DNA from: Polytrichum commune
Taxonomy: Eukaryota > Streptophyta > Polytrichopsida > Polytrichales > Polytrichaceae
Direction of reading: 5' to 3'
Length of the DNA stretch: 60,000 bases
NCBI GenBank assembly: GCA_950295325.1
Contig: OX485808.1
Location: 39,330,527-39,390,526, forward strand
Shown: one piece after another, positions 1 to 11,195 of the stretch
Layout: each line of letters starts with the position of its first letter
How positions within the stretch are numbered: position 1 is the stretch's first letter
Made by a program: the position numbers and the translations under genes
Notes under the pieces: generated by a model
What the model saw: only the letters and a program-made list of their open reading frames with translations
The model's database searches: none
What the model was told of the DNA's origin: nothing

Positions 1-3000
1 GTATAGAACGCGGCATAGTGCGCAACGTTCACCCTCTTCTCTACGTCGTGGACATGCGTCAAAATTGATGTGCATGTGTTCTTCTAGGCCAATTTTTTTT
101 TGATTTCGCACTCGTATGCAGGTCTCCGTGCGTGCGCAGAGAGTCGGGGGTCCACAAATCGGGTGCCTAGCGCTGCTGCAACCACCGCTCGCAATGGCTG
201 CATATGAGATCGGATTGCGCTGCCCACTTGCATGCCCACGAACAAATGCCGATGTTGGCTGCCCGTGTGTGCCAAGAAACCAGAGCGTTGGGGAGATGCG
301 AGTGGTGTGCTAGCAACCGCGGATAGTTGCTAGCGGGTGAGGCAGGGGGGACCAACGGCGGGAAGACAAAGGGGGCCGCGGAGGCGCATCTTGGACACCG
401 GATCGCGGCTGCTTGGAGATACGCGCTTAGTGACAGCGACCACTTAGGGGGCAGTATCCGCCAACACAATTGACTGCCGAAGGTAACGTACGGAATCGCG
501 GTAGTCTGTGTTGAGTATTTGTAGGGACATTGAACCGTCACGCGGTCGAGACGCATTTCATGGCCGTATCGGAGGCGCCACCAGACTGGGAGCACAACCA
601 ATTTGGGCTCCCCGCATATCATAGAAGGTCGCCAAACCAGGGCCAACAGGCCGCCCACAGCGCCCCGGCCTTTATTCCACACCCATTGCTCCACGACCCA
701 AGTCCGCGGGCGTCCTCAAACACATGTTTCGGAGTCTCCTGTGTCTGAATGTAGGAGCGATATGGGGCTTCGTGGGCGAAGTAGTGTGGCGTTGCATGTG
801 TGATAGTGTGTGTGACAACATGTGGGAGTAGTGGAGGCCAATGGGATCCTCGATGTCGAGAACAATTACAACATGCCCGGTATGTGCAATTGCACCGAAG
901 ATTGCTGCCACACCGAATTGATCCAGCGGGGATGCTGGATGTGGTGTCAAATGGGAGAAGGAGAGTTCAAGGGACCTTTTTGGATGCCCTGTACATGCGT
1001 TGCACGCACGCCGTGCCCCCCCCCCCCCCCACGCTATGCAATGTGTGTCGCACACATGACACAGATCTAGCCTCTAAGTTATCCCAATCCGCAATCCCGC
1101 ACTGTGGGATAACACTGTAATTCCGACGACAAACCACAATAAAAGTGCACCGACCATTAGAAGTGCAGCGACCATTTCAAGAGCATTTATGGCTGGTCAA
1201 ATATTTGTTGACATTGAAAAATGCATGCATTTACACAACATGTATTCTGCACTTGGGATTGGTAATGTTGACAGTTGGGGTAGGGGCCACATTACATTTG
1301 TGTGGCCAAAATATGATTGTGTATGTGAATCGTATAAAAAAACATCACTGTGGCCTAGAATGGAAATCTTGCACATTCAAGGTCAATCTGATTGCATCAC
1401 CACAAAATTGTTTGAAAGAGAAATGATAATCATTATTCATTCGTTTGCTCTTGTTTGCATACAGTTGGTTCAGAGTCCAAGGTTTAATGTATAGGGTTCG
1501 CTGGGTTGGGTGCAGAACTGATGACCCATTGGCTGTGGTACAGGTAACTGGGTTGGCAAAGCTCCTAAGGGGCGCGGGCTCTGTGAAAATCACAGCACCT
1601 GCAGGCTGTGGCCAGGGCTGTAAACGTGCAACCCAGGTACTCGGTAACAGTTTTTATTGCAAGGGGGACAAATGCATCTAAGGCAGCAATTCATTAATCT
1701 CAAGTGGCAGCTAAGGATTGTCTGACTGCTGTGTTTGGTTTAAGTGCCAATTTATGTTTTGTGGATGTAGTACTTACTTAAATGGAATTTTGTTGGGTAC
1801 ATGCGCGGCAGATCAGCATTGCTCCACCCTAAACTGGGTTCGTAGAGGTGAACGACACTAACCTTCCAGTCAAAGTCTGCATGGAAACCATGAACTTTTA
1901 GACGACATATTGTTCTGATATGAAGTTGCAGGGCGTTCTATGACATCCTTTTATGAAACAATGTTGTGTGTGGGTGGGTGGGTGGGTGTGTGTGTGTGTT
2001 GCTGCCCATAGTCTTGCTTGCTCCCCTGTCCAACTCCCTAATTAGAGTCAGCTGAAACTCATGTTGGCTCCATACCAACTCTTGTATTTCTCTATCAGAA
2101 CATGTATTATCCATATTTTCTGCTCTCAGTTTAGGGGAGGAAAGAACAAATGAGGGCCACTCAAAAGTTGAAACCCTGATTCTAAATAACCATGATGATA
2201 ATCAGTTTCAGGTGGATCGAGAGACATATACATGCGTATGTAGGTTTTCTCTATTCCTGTTTGTAGAATGGTGAAGAAAATTTACTCCAGTTTGTCCCAG
2301 TTCGATCACAGAATGTGAGGACAGCAGGGTTCTAATGGACCATCTACATAGCACCAAAACTTAAAGCAAATGGCCAAATCCAATGCTCGCTGCACTTAAA
2401 AGGGCGAGCACACGTCTCCGGGATCCTGGGGTGTTGACAAACCAAATCCATGATTTAATAGGCCGAATTGGAATATGTGAGGGCCATGTGCAAACCTGAG
2501 TTGAAATGTGCGATTGAATGGGTTGCAGCAATAACAGGGCAGGGTGGTAGCAACGCTTTGCAACGCAGGACAAAGGCTCGCCAATTGTCTGGTAAAACAC
2601 GTCCGACAACCGTCGTCATGTTTCCCCCACATGCAACATCCCTGGGCACCTTGACCGCAATGGGTCTATATCCACCAGGCTCTGTTATTGGGCTCCCAAT
2701 CTGCAGCGAACCCGGTTCTGCAGTTGATACATAACGTGCATGGCTATGCCTTTGTCCATAGCGTGGGGTGGAGAATAACCCTTGCGGGTGTGGCTTGTGC
2801 AGATATTGAAGACAACGTGTTGCGCCGGCGCAGGGAGACTGTGACCGCGAGCGGATGAAATAGGGGAGGCACACAACAAGAACGGCCAGAAGGAAGGATA
2901 GAGGCGCAAGAGGATGGAGCGGAATGCTTACCGCCTCGCAAATACTGGACCTTCCACATACACGAAGGTGGGCAATGGTTTCCTTTATCCCCAAACCTCC

Positions 3001-3506
3001 ACCCCTAATTGAATGCATGGGACAAGGACTATTGGTTGACATGTGTGTTTTGGATTGGCAGAGGAAGGGCCACACGAGGCCCGCTGCATCGCTCAACACG
3101 GCCACACCGCGGAGTGCAGAACAGCTACAAGAAAGCCAACTCACCTGCTTATTTCATTATGCATGTTGTTATGCATGTGTTGTTTATGCTGATAGAGAAT
3201 GCAACCGCGATTTTGCACAAGCCAATTTGTCCTCCGTGTGGAAGCACATGGGGGCTTCCGGGACAGCAAAAGTGCGACATTTGGCCATGTATATGTGCGA
3301 GGAGACATAAAGTGCGACGACTTCTAAATTTGTGCATGTTGCAGCAGTCAGTGTTCTGCGGTACTTTCACTGCAACCGGCAGACATGTAAGAGGTCCTCC
3401 ACCACGGTCGCTGCCATGGATGGGATATAGAAATCTGTAGGTGTGTTTAGGGTGGGGGGGGATTAAAGAGTTGAGGAGGCACTGACTACGTCTGGCGATA
3501 ATACAG
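1..3506. other. GC-rich upstream block, no confident gene
   Basis: This stretch is visibly richer in G+C and CpG than the window after about 6.5 kb. Open frames occur on both strands but overlap each other heavily, as expected when GC-rich DNA has few stops. Short coding-like stretches exist on the + strand near 2470-2860 and 3060-3140, and they could be upstream exons of the gene that follows. No start codon, domain or consistent splice set could be fixed. A run of C lies at about 1018-1030. Confidence 0.5.
1964..1999. repeat. GT/GGGT simple repeat
   Basis: A low-complexity tract of TG and GGTG units. It is an ordinary microsatellite with no coding content. Confidence 0.85.
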
Positions 3507-6370
3507 GAGGCAGGCACTAGCAGGGCAGGCGGAGGGTCCCATAACCCACATGGAGACACAAATGCAGCTTGGTTGCGGACCGTTGGCACCCCCGTGAGGC
3601 AGCCGATCCCAGCAGTCAAGACATCGAAGACAGCACAACTAATTGCGCTGAAAGAAGGAGACCCGGTCCCTGAAGGGTACTCGATCTTGGTTGAAACTCG
3701 TGCGGAGCCAGTGCCATCGCCAAGAATCCAGCAACGGGTTGCATGTGACACAGTGGACTTGAGCACGCCTCCGAAGCCCATTGACCGGTGCACAGAAGAG
3801 GGCCCAGATTCGGCGAAGAGCAAAACGGCAGCAAAGAGAAATCTCACAAGGAACATTAACAGGAAGGCAAATGCAACATTCGCCAAGGATCTGAAGGATT
3901 CACTGGCCACCGGACACCCAACTACAATCAAAGTCGTGGAGGAGAATAACGACCTCAAGTGCACATGGCATGCAGCCGCGAAGGAGTTGGCTTATAAGTT
4001 CCTCGACTTGACGAAGGAAAGCTGGAAAGACTACTCCGTATTTGAGAAATCAGTGCCGCACAAAGAACTGAATGAGCAATACAAATTTGATCCTCCGATT
4101 GGCCCAAAGCAGATAGACAAGTACCTGAGCGGCCATTTGCGCACCTCCAGGGCAGTGTGGAAGGCACACTGGAAGAAGTATGGGGCATCACATAGACACC
4201 ACAATTGCCCACAGGGAGCATGGGATAAGCTTTGCAAATGGTGGCCTACATCCGCATGTGAAGAGGAGGCAGCCGAAATGGCCAGTCGTCGTGCAAGAGT
4301 TGAAAGGACCAGCAAGGTGGGGCGGAGCTCACTGATCGATAGAATGGATGTGCAGGTTAGCAACCATTCGTCCACTATAGATTTTTTGTGTTTGAAGTGA
4401 GCGCATTTTGTTTGGCCTGTCAATAATGAAATGGACGCAGATGGCAGCACCAGCGAGCAGCGGGCGAGCGTATTTGAAAGGCATGTGCATGCCTTGTAGG
4501 CACTGTGGGGATTGGTACAACATGTTTTGAACCACTCCCAACATAGAGAGTAAATGGATTATTGTAGGTCCAGGAGCATGTGTCCGGGAAGGCATGCCAT
4601 GCAGGGTGTTAGTATGCCAACGTGTAAGAATGAGAACAACGGACTGTTTTGTTGTGCAATATGCAGGTTCCCATGCACGTGTGCTAATGTTGTGTGGCTG
4701 CCGTTACCTGCACGAGCACACACATCCATGTACGTGGCTAGTGTGGAACTGGTTCATGTTTCGGTGGCTGCAGGTTGCAGAGAAGGAATACTCTATGTCG
4801 GCGGACGAGGTGGACGAGGCTTCGTCTTACGGGAGCGGACACTCGAGTGAAGGATTTTTGGAGGCATCGACAGTCGCAGTGCCGGCGAGCCATGGCGAAG
4901 ATATGGCGGCACTTCTAGGTGGTATTGCGCAACTGGCGAGAGGACAGGCCATCGTGCTAGAGAGGTTGTCATTCTTGGAGAAGAATGTGGGCACTGTGCA
5001 ATTCGATATGACGTGGGTGCGCGATGACATGAAATCGGTGCATCAGGCCATGGATAGATTCGCCGACTTCGTGTGTGACTTCCAAGATGAGGCACTCGAG
5101 GTGCAGAGACTGAAGGACCAGGTGTCCCTGGAGGGTAGTCCACGGCAGGCATGGAAAGGGAAGGAGGTTGTGGTGGAATTACCCCGGGGACCGAGTGTGA
5201 GCACGTCGCTCAGAGAGCGACAATTTGGGCCATATGATGCGGCGGATTGGAACGCAGCCCGGAAAGATGGTGGGAATTACATACAAGAAACAGATATGTT
5301 TGCGGAAAAGCACGACACGCACACGGGGCCCTTGGCCTTGATCGATACGGCAAGGAGGGAGTGGGGGTACGACAGCGATCCATCGCCAGATATGGGTTCG
5401 CCTCCATGTCAACAAGCGAGGATGAGCATAGAGATGGAGCCTCTTCAGGAAGAGTCACAGCAGTTCGAGATGTCCTGCCAAAGCACTCAACTGCCCACGC
5501 CGACGACAGCTCCCTCAATGTGGACTGATTTCGCAACGGCTGTGAGGGACTGGCGTGCACCCGTTGTGGTTGAGACGGAAGGAGGGGAGGGCTGGGTGAG
5601 CGCCAAGAAAGGCAGGTGGGACTTGACTGTGTATGGAAAGGAGAACGTCGACCCTGGAGGCGCTCAAATGGTTGAAGAGCATGGTTCGCTAAATTTGAAC
5701 TTGCTGCCGCAGAAGGAAGGACCACCAGAAATAACACGGGGGGTGGGGGACGTAGCAGCGGACACACCCATTACTGCCGCTCGCAAGAACGTCGGCAGTG
5801 GAGCATGGCGAGGCACTGCTGTTGGAAGGAGGTCACCCGCTGTACAGCCACGATACCACACGTCGGTGAGTGTAGCAAAAAAACACACACTGTGTGCATG
5901 TGTTTGTATGGTTATGCATGGATGTGGATGTACACGACTGGAATAATGGCTTTGCACCCGTCCATATGAAATAACAATAGCTTTGGATAATGGGGCAGGA
6001 ACCTTTACGCATCGGGGCAGAGTGTTGGGTTTTGTACGCCGGATGTGGAGTCAGACCTGTGGCAGAGGGCATTGCCGGCAGCACCCCCCCAACGCACAAC
6101 ACCGAAAATGGGAACGATAGGAGCTTCCTTATGTCACTGTGCGAGGGCGGCCAACAATCAGTGACGATCACGGGGTGTTACAAGAAGAATGTGTTGTTGA
6201 TGTTCCTACATGCGAACCCAGCAATTCGTTTATTGGAAGACGTTGTTACAGCACCCGCTGCGTGCGACAAATCGATCAGGTGGTCACCGAGGTATTTGGT
6301 CGATAAAGCTGCGGGAAGCCAACCACTGCACTCGCAACCAGCACAGCCCACGTCCAAGAAACATCATTGA
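3507..6370 (+). CDS. Hypothetical multi-exon gene with a plant-transposon-like segment (5' end not defined)
   Basis: I do not recognise this gene with certainty. Three open segments join cleanly at GT-AG sites, all in phase 0: 3507-4355 (acceptor ACAG, donor after GATGTGCAG), 4774-5865 (acceptor GGCTGCAG, donor GTGAGT) and 5999-6370 (acceptor GGGGCAG, stop TGA). This gives about 770 codons. The first exon has no good ATG, so earlier exons are likely missing. Near its end is a W-rich stretch (VWKAHWKKYG, then GAWDKLCKWW, then an ARV..R..GRSS tail). The spacing recalls the Transposase_24 (Ptta/En/Spm-type) segment of plant transposon ORFs, but this is from memory and weak. The middle exon is acidic with a probable short coiled coil. 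The last exon encodes a compact segment (GAECWVLYAGCGVRPVAEG onward) ending in a polar tail. GC content is higher than in the neighbouring DNA. It may be a domesticated or resident transposon gene, or a lineage-specific gene. Confidence 0.42.
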
Positions 6371-9300
6371 TGCTCACAACCGCATCATGTTAACACCAGG
6401 CAACAAACACTGCCGAACACTGTACATAGACAAAGCAGATATATATGTAGTGCAAATCATTTTTTGAGCTGAATCGCATTCCGCATTGTGTAGACACTGC
6501 TCCTGTTGCCTCTCAGGAGCCCAGGGCAGCTCCCTAAACCACAAGGTTTTGGTTCTGCGGATACACCCGGCAGCGCAGGTTCAGAATAATCTGCAAACAG
6601 CGCAGCAAGTTTTTTCTATTGGTACACACATAGGAGGCCAATGTAATATTCTACACAATCCAAATAAAATATCATTATATCGGAGTAATTCCCAAATACA
6701 ATGCATGTCAATACCAAGGGATCTGAATACATACATACCTAAACCTCAAAGTTGTGCACTAAACTAATACACAAGAATGTGCCGGGAAATGCCACATAGT
6801 GTATTACGTGGACGCAGGCGATGTATAGCAAAAATAGAGAAATTCAATCCAAATTATGTTAATAATATATATCTATATATATGCTAAACCCCATGTATCC
6901 ATGCGCACCCCCGCAACCCGCATTATTGCCTGTCAGCGAATATCCTGCCCATATCCACGATTTATGGGAGCATTAAAGCGAAGCCATCATTGATTAGCAT
7001 GACTCACAAGTTTTTTACACCCTAAACCAACATTTAACCTGCCCCGCTTTTTACAGTCACAGCTTTTAAAAATATAGGACTGGTCCAGGATGACAGATGA
7101 TTTACACAGCCTGCAACATACCCTCTGAGCTCCAACACGTGCAGGCGAGGCAGAAAGCTGTGTGTTATGTGTGCTGAACCTGTGGGAAAAGACCCGTCTT
7201 CCCACTAGTGCTTATAACTTATTGTTTAACAAGGGTCCACGTAATGTTCTTCAGTCCCTAGGCACCGTTTTTGCGGGACTAGCACCTACGGTAAAGGATT
7301 TGAGCACTAGATGTCAAATGTGTAAATCTCTAGTACCTTAATTTGAACATGAAGGTTCAAGTACACTAGATGTTGGCAAGAGTTCCTTTCATTGGCATCC
7401 GTGGGTCCAAGTAAGTGACAATCAATGTAGAAGGAAGTTCCCTCTTTATTACGAGAGGATTTTTATCACACATGCATTGTTCATTGAATTTAAGAAGCCT
7501 TAAGCCTTCATATGTCGTTCAAGGAGCAACATCATGGGTGGTATAATCCTCCCATAATCAAGAAAGACCAACTCAAGACCAATGCATGTAGAATTGGAGC
7601 ACGTTCTCATCCTTCGCATTTACCTCTAGCCCATTGATGCCAAATAGAGTGAAGCTAGAACATGAGCAAGAGCAAGGGGCCTATAAGGTCGAGGCATCCA
7701 TAGTTGACTAGGTTCATTTAACTGCTCGCTAGGGTCATGTAATGTTGAGATAGATAAGATCTATGCTTTAGATGAATAAAGTTAAAGTTTATGTGGTGAC
7801 GGCTTGTGATTGATTACCCCCATAAGAGTTTTGACAATTGCCATAGCCAAATAATAGCATTGCAATGGGCAGTTAGGAAGCAACCTCATGGTTGAGAATT
7901 TGGGTGGGGTTAGGGTTTAGTGTTTAGGGTTTAAAGGGCGTGTAGAAAAGACAAATGTAAGGCTTTGAGTAGGCTTGAAGGCTTCGAGACTTTGAGAAGA
8001 CACATGTGTTTATGACATCTATGTCTTGGGAGATTTTTGAGCATAATTGGTCAAGATCTTAGTGATTCCAAGTCCAACCATGGCAAGTACCTTACCCTGA
8101 TTCAAAGCAACCGTTCTTGGAACAAAGAGTTGGAGAGATTTGGTAGGTTAGGGTTTAAGCCATTTGTTTAGCTCATACCAGTGTCCAGGAAAATTTTGTG
8201 CATAATCGGTCAAGATCCTAGTGCATGGCCCTTTGAAGCATGCTTGGATGTTGATTGAGAGACCCATTTAGGTCATCTTGATGTTTTTCCTTTACCACCA
8301 TTCTTGTTGTATTCCTGAGGTCCGAGGTGACTACACTGTTTTGTATAATTAGTGTGGGTGGGAAAATCATGTGGGTTGGAATTTAGTATGGCCCACATTA
8401 ATTTTATAGAACTTCTCTTGGTTAACATTAGTTATTTTATAGTTCTTGCCTTGTCTTGAAATTTTATTTAAATGTGCAAATGAGAAGTCCACACTAATTT
8501 TTCACTTTGGAAATTACAATGGACCAATTCAAATTCTATAAGAAAGTAGTGTGGATAATTGGGAATTAATGTGACCCACAATACTTAGAGAAAATTGTGT
8601 AGTATGCAATGTTTAGAGATTGTACAAAAGACTGCTTGGTTTTGGAAGTGCAAAAAGTGCTATCCTTGACAAATTATGAACAAGAAGGTGACAACGTTGA
8701 CGGGCGCAATACTTTGCGTTTTTGTAAAGTTCACCTTTCTTGGAATAGAGACTTGGAGAGCTTTGGTAGGTTAGGATTTAATCCATTTGTTTAGCTCATA
8801 CTAGTGTCGGAGGAATTTGCTATTTTGTAAAGCTTACCTTTCTTGGAACAAAGACTTGGAGAGATTTGGCAGGTTAGGGTGTAAGCCACTTTGTTAAGCT
8901 CATACCAAAGTCTGGGGAGATTTTGGGCATAATTGGTCAAGATCCTAGTGTTTCCAAGTCCAACCAGTTACATGTTGTGATTTTTTGGTTTTTCTTCATT
9001 AATTTGAGGGTTATTCTATAGATTCCTCTCTAATGATTGGTAAGTTTTTTGAAGTCTTGATCTTCATCCAATTACATTTCAAATTTAACCATTTCATTTG
9101 TAACTAGCAATTGGTTCTTCCTATTCATTGGCTCATATTCACATTCATGGTGATGTAGTTCTATTTTTCTTGTTCCAAGTACATCAATTAATTATTTAGT
9201 AAGTTTAGGATTTGGTTTGGTGTTTTGTGCTTAGGTTGAGAGCTTACTCTATTTGAGTTTGTCTGTAGGGGAGTTCATGTGTAACTAGTGGTGCCTTTGA

Positions 9301-9973
9301 GCCTATGTGTGGGGAGATTTTTGGGCATATCTTGGTGTTTCCAAGTCCAACCAGTTGAATGTTGTGATATTTCAGTTGTTCTTTATTCATTTGGGGGTAT
9401 ACTCCACATATTCTTCTATGTTGATTGTTGAAGTGTTGAACAACAACTAGTTACTTTTGAAACTCGATTGGTTCATGTGTAACTAGCAGTGCCTTTGAGT
9501 TTGTGTGCAAGGAGATTTTGAGCAGTTCATGTGTAACTAACAGTGCCTTTGAGCCTACATGTGTGGAGATTTTCGGACATATATTGGCATTATTTGTGTC
9601 CCATGTATGGAATCACCAAATTCAACATTGCTCCATAATGTCACACACTACACTAGCTTTTCTATTATCATGCATCCATGTTAATGCTACAAACCTCCTT
9701 AATATCATGTGCATTTTGGTTCCCACAAGTGTGATAATAGAGAGGTTAGAGTGAACATGATTCCCTTTCCCATGGTGAGAAAGCCAAAGATAATAATTTA
9801 TCATCTTGTCTTGGGCCTTGGCCCCATGTGAGAAAAGTAACTCATGAATACCTATAGGTTGTCCATCTATCCTAGCTAAAAACTATAAACATCTCCACCC
9901 CCTCCCCACCCCTGGGAATATATGGAGCCCTTCTATTTCTAAAAGGAAAGCCAAGTTTAGGCTATGGTTAGAA
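6371..9973. other. Gene-poor interval with dispersed repeats
   Basis: No coding region could be supported. Base composition drops to AT-rich over this interval. There is an AT-only patch near 6860-6885. A TTTAGGG-like remnant lies at about 7907-7934. Several degenerate repeat copies occupy 8030-9580 (separate entry). The remainder shows nothing I can name. Confidence 0.6.
8030..9580 (+). repeat. Cluster of degenerate dispersed-repeat copies
   Basis: Several related blocks recur. One type, about 100 bp long, reads roughly TTGGAGAGATTTGGTAGG, then a TTAGGGTTTAAGCC stretch, then TTTGTTTAGCTCATAC. It occurs at about 8120-8220, 8738-8810 and 8836-8960. A second block contains GTTTCCAAGTCCAACCAG and follows GGTCAAGATCCTAGTG, at about 8040, 8930 and 9310. 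A third, GTTCATGTGTAACTA followed by GTGCCTTTGAG, occurs near 9271, 9472 and 9525. The second block also appears near 23860, 29960 and 52300. The copies diverge and have no open frame, so they look like old non-autonomous repeat debris. Confidence 0.7.
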
Positions 9974-10486
9974 TAAGGGGCGGTTTACACCATAGACCAT
10001 GAACTCGTCCCACGGAAGATGCCTTATTCTGCGGTACGAGTTCATGGTCTACATTTCATGGTCCGAGTTCTTAAAATTTTGATTTACAAAGCCGTTGGGC
10101 CCCTCACTAGGTGTAAACCGAATGTGGACCAAGAGGAATGACCATGCGGCTAGAAGTGGATGTGCTGATTTTTTTAATATAAGCCTAAAAAGGGCAATGT
10201 TGGGAAAAAAATGAAGTTTGACCATTTTGTTGACTTCAATTTGCCTTCACTTGCCTGCACATGCCTTCATTTATCTTGTCACTTAGTTTTTTCTTCTTTT
10301 CGCCTTAAAGTTTGATCATTCTCTTGTCATCTCTTGGGCTTCAACTATCTTCACTTCTTGTTAAATGTGTCGAAGATGTGGCTTGCAAATATTCTCACAA
10401 CAATTTTTACAAAAAAAAAATGAGCGATTCAATTTGTACATGTTCAATGTAATTTACATGTGACATGTACCTTGTGTTATCACTAC

Positions 10487-10570
10487 ATTAAATAGGATAT
10501 TTAGTGTTTGATTATATCTAATGTTGTTACCACCCAACCTTGCTCAACACTAAATTTCAATTCTTTGATA
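10487..10570. repeat. Fragment of the CACTAAATAGG MITE family
   Basis: About 80 bp match, in reverse complement, one end of the MITE at 59280-59604. The match covers the TTAAATAGGATATTTAGTG terminus and the adjoining part containing TTGTTACC and CCTTGCTCAAC. It lies inside the Harbinger-like element, which either received it as an insertion or carried it along. Confidence 0.75.
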
Positions 10571-10681
10571 ATTAATGTTAGAAGATTTCCCATTGCGCTT
10601 CTTTTGACCACCCTGATCTACAGTCACTAAACGACTACGTATTTTTGTTTTTGTTTTGCAACTGTATTTTTTAAACATTTT

Positions 10682-10735
10682 GGGGCGTGTAATATACCGT
10701 TGAAAATACCTTTCCAACGGTATATTACACGCCCC
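10682..10735. repeat. Perfect inverted repeat, 21-bp arms, 12-nt loop
   Basis: The arms are GGGGCGTGTAATATACCGTTG (10682-10702) and its exact complement (10715-10735). The hairpin sits inside the Harbinger-like element. It could be a tiny foldback insertion or a structural part of the element. Confidence 0.9.
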
Positions 10736-11195
10736 CAAATTCCAAACATTGCAGCTTGTAGACTAAAAAAACAAATCTGCACTTGAATTCTTGAGTTCTA
10801 GATGTCCCGCGTTGTTTGATGAAACACGTGTAAGCCGGTTTAAGGGGTAGGGCAAGGTAGTGCTTGTATGTCTCATGCGCTATAATATAATTAAGGCACA
10901 TAAAAGGTAGATTCATTAAAACATTCTTGAAATGGCATTTCTCTAATATGGGCCCTTGCCTTTTCCTACCAGACCACCTCTCTTGCCTCTCCGAGTCACC
11001 GCAAAACCCGTTGGACCATGTCAGTGCATTTATTAGGCCTTAAAAAAAAATTTTGGGGACCTCAACCTCCATGGTCCCTCTGCCATTTTTTCCTTAGTGT
11101 AAACCGAAGTTGTCCCGGGACAACTTCAAGAGCCAATCAGTTGCCTTGCATAGCCCTGGTCCAACTTCATGGTCCATAGTGTAAACCGCCCCTAA

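Larger units (their letters stand above)
9977..11192. mobile_element. PIF/Harbinger-like non-autonomous element, 1216 bp
   Basis: Terminal inverted repeats of about 25 bp begin GGGGCGGTTTACAC and continue through a (C/T)AT(A/G)GACCATGAA core. Both ends are flanked by TAA (9974-9976 and 11193-11195). Ends starting with G and a 3-bp TWA target duplication are the PIF/Harbinger signature. There is no transposase inside. The GTGTAAACCGAA motif recurs in subterminal positions. The interior contains a fragment of the CACTAAATAGG repeat family and a 21-bp-arm hairpin, so it is a composite of nested pieces. Confidence 0.8.

Noticed and set aside
167-694. 175-codon minus-strand open frame
   Set aside because: It overlaps other open frames in GC-rich DNA, is full of Cys, Trp and Pro without pattern, and has no splice or domain support.
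2455-3144. 229-codon minus-strand open frame
   Set aside because: Low-complexity Ser/Cys/Pro composition and overlap with several plus-strand frames suggest an artefact of GC-rich sequence.
3149-3964. 271-codon minus-strand open frame
   Set aside because: It lies antisense to the better-supported plus-strand exon starting at 3507 and has no recognisable motif.
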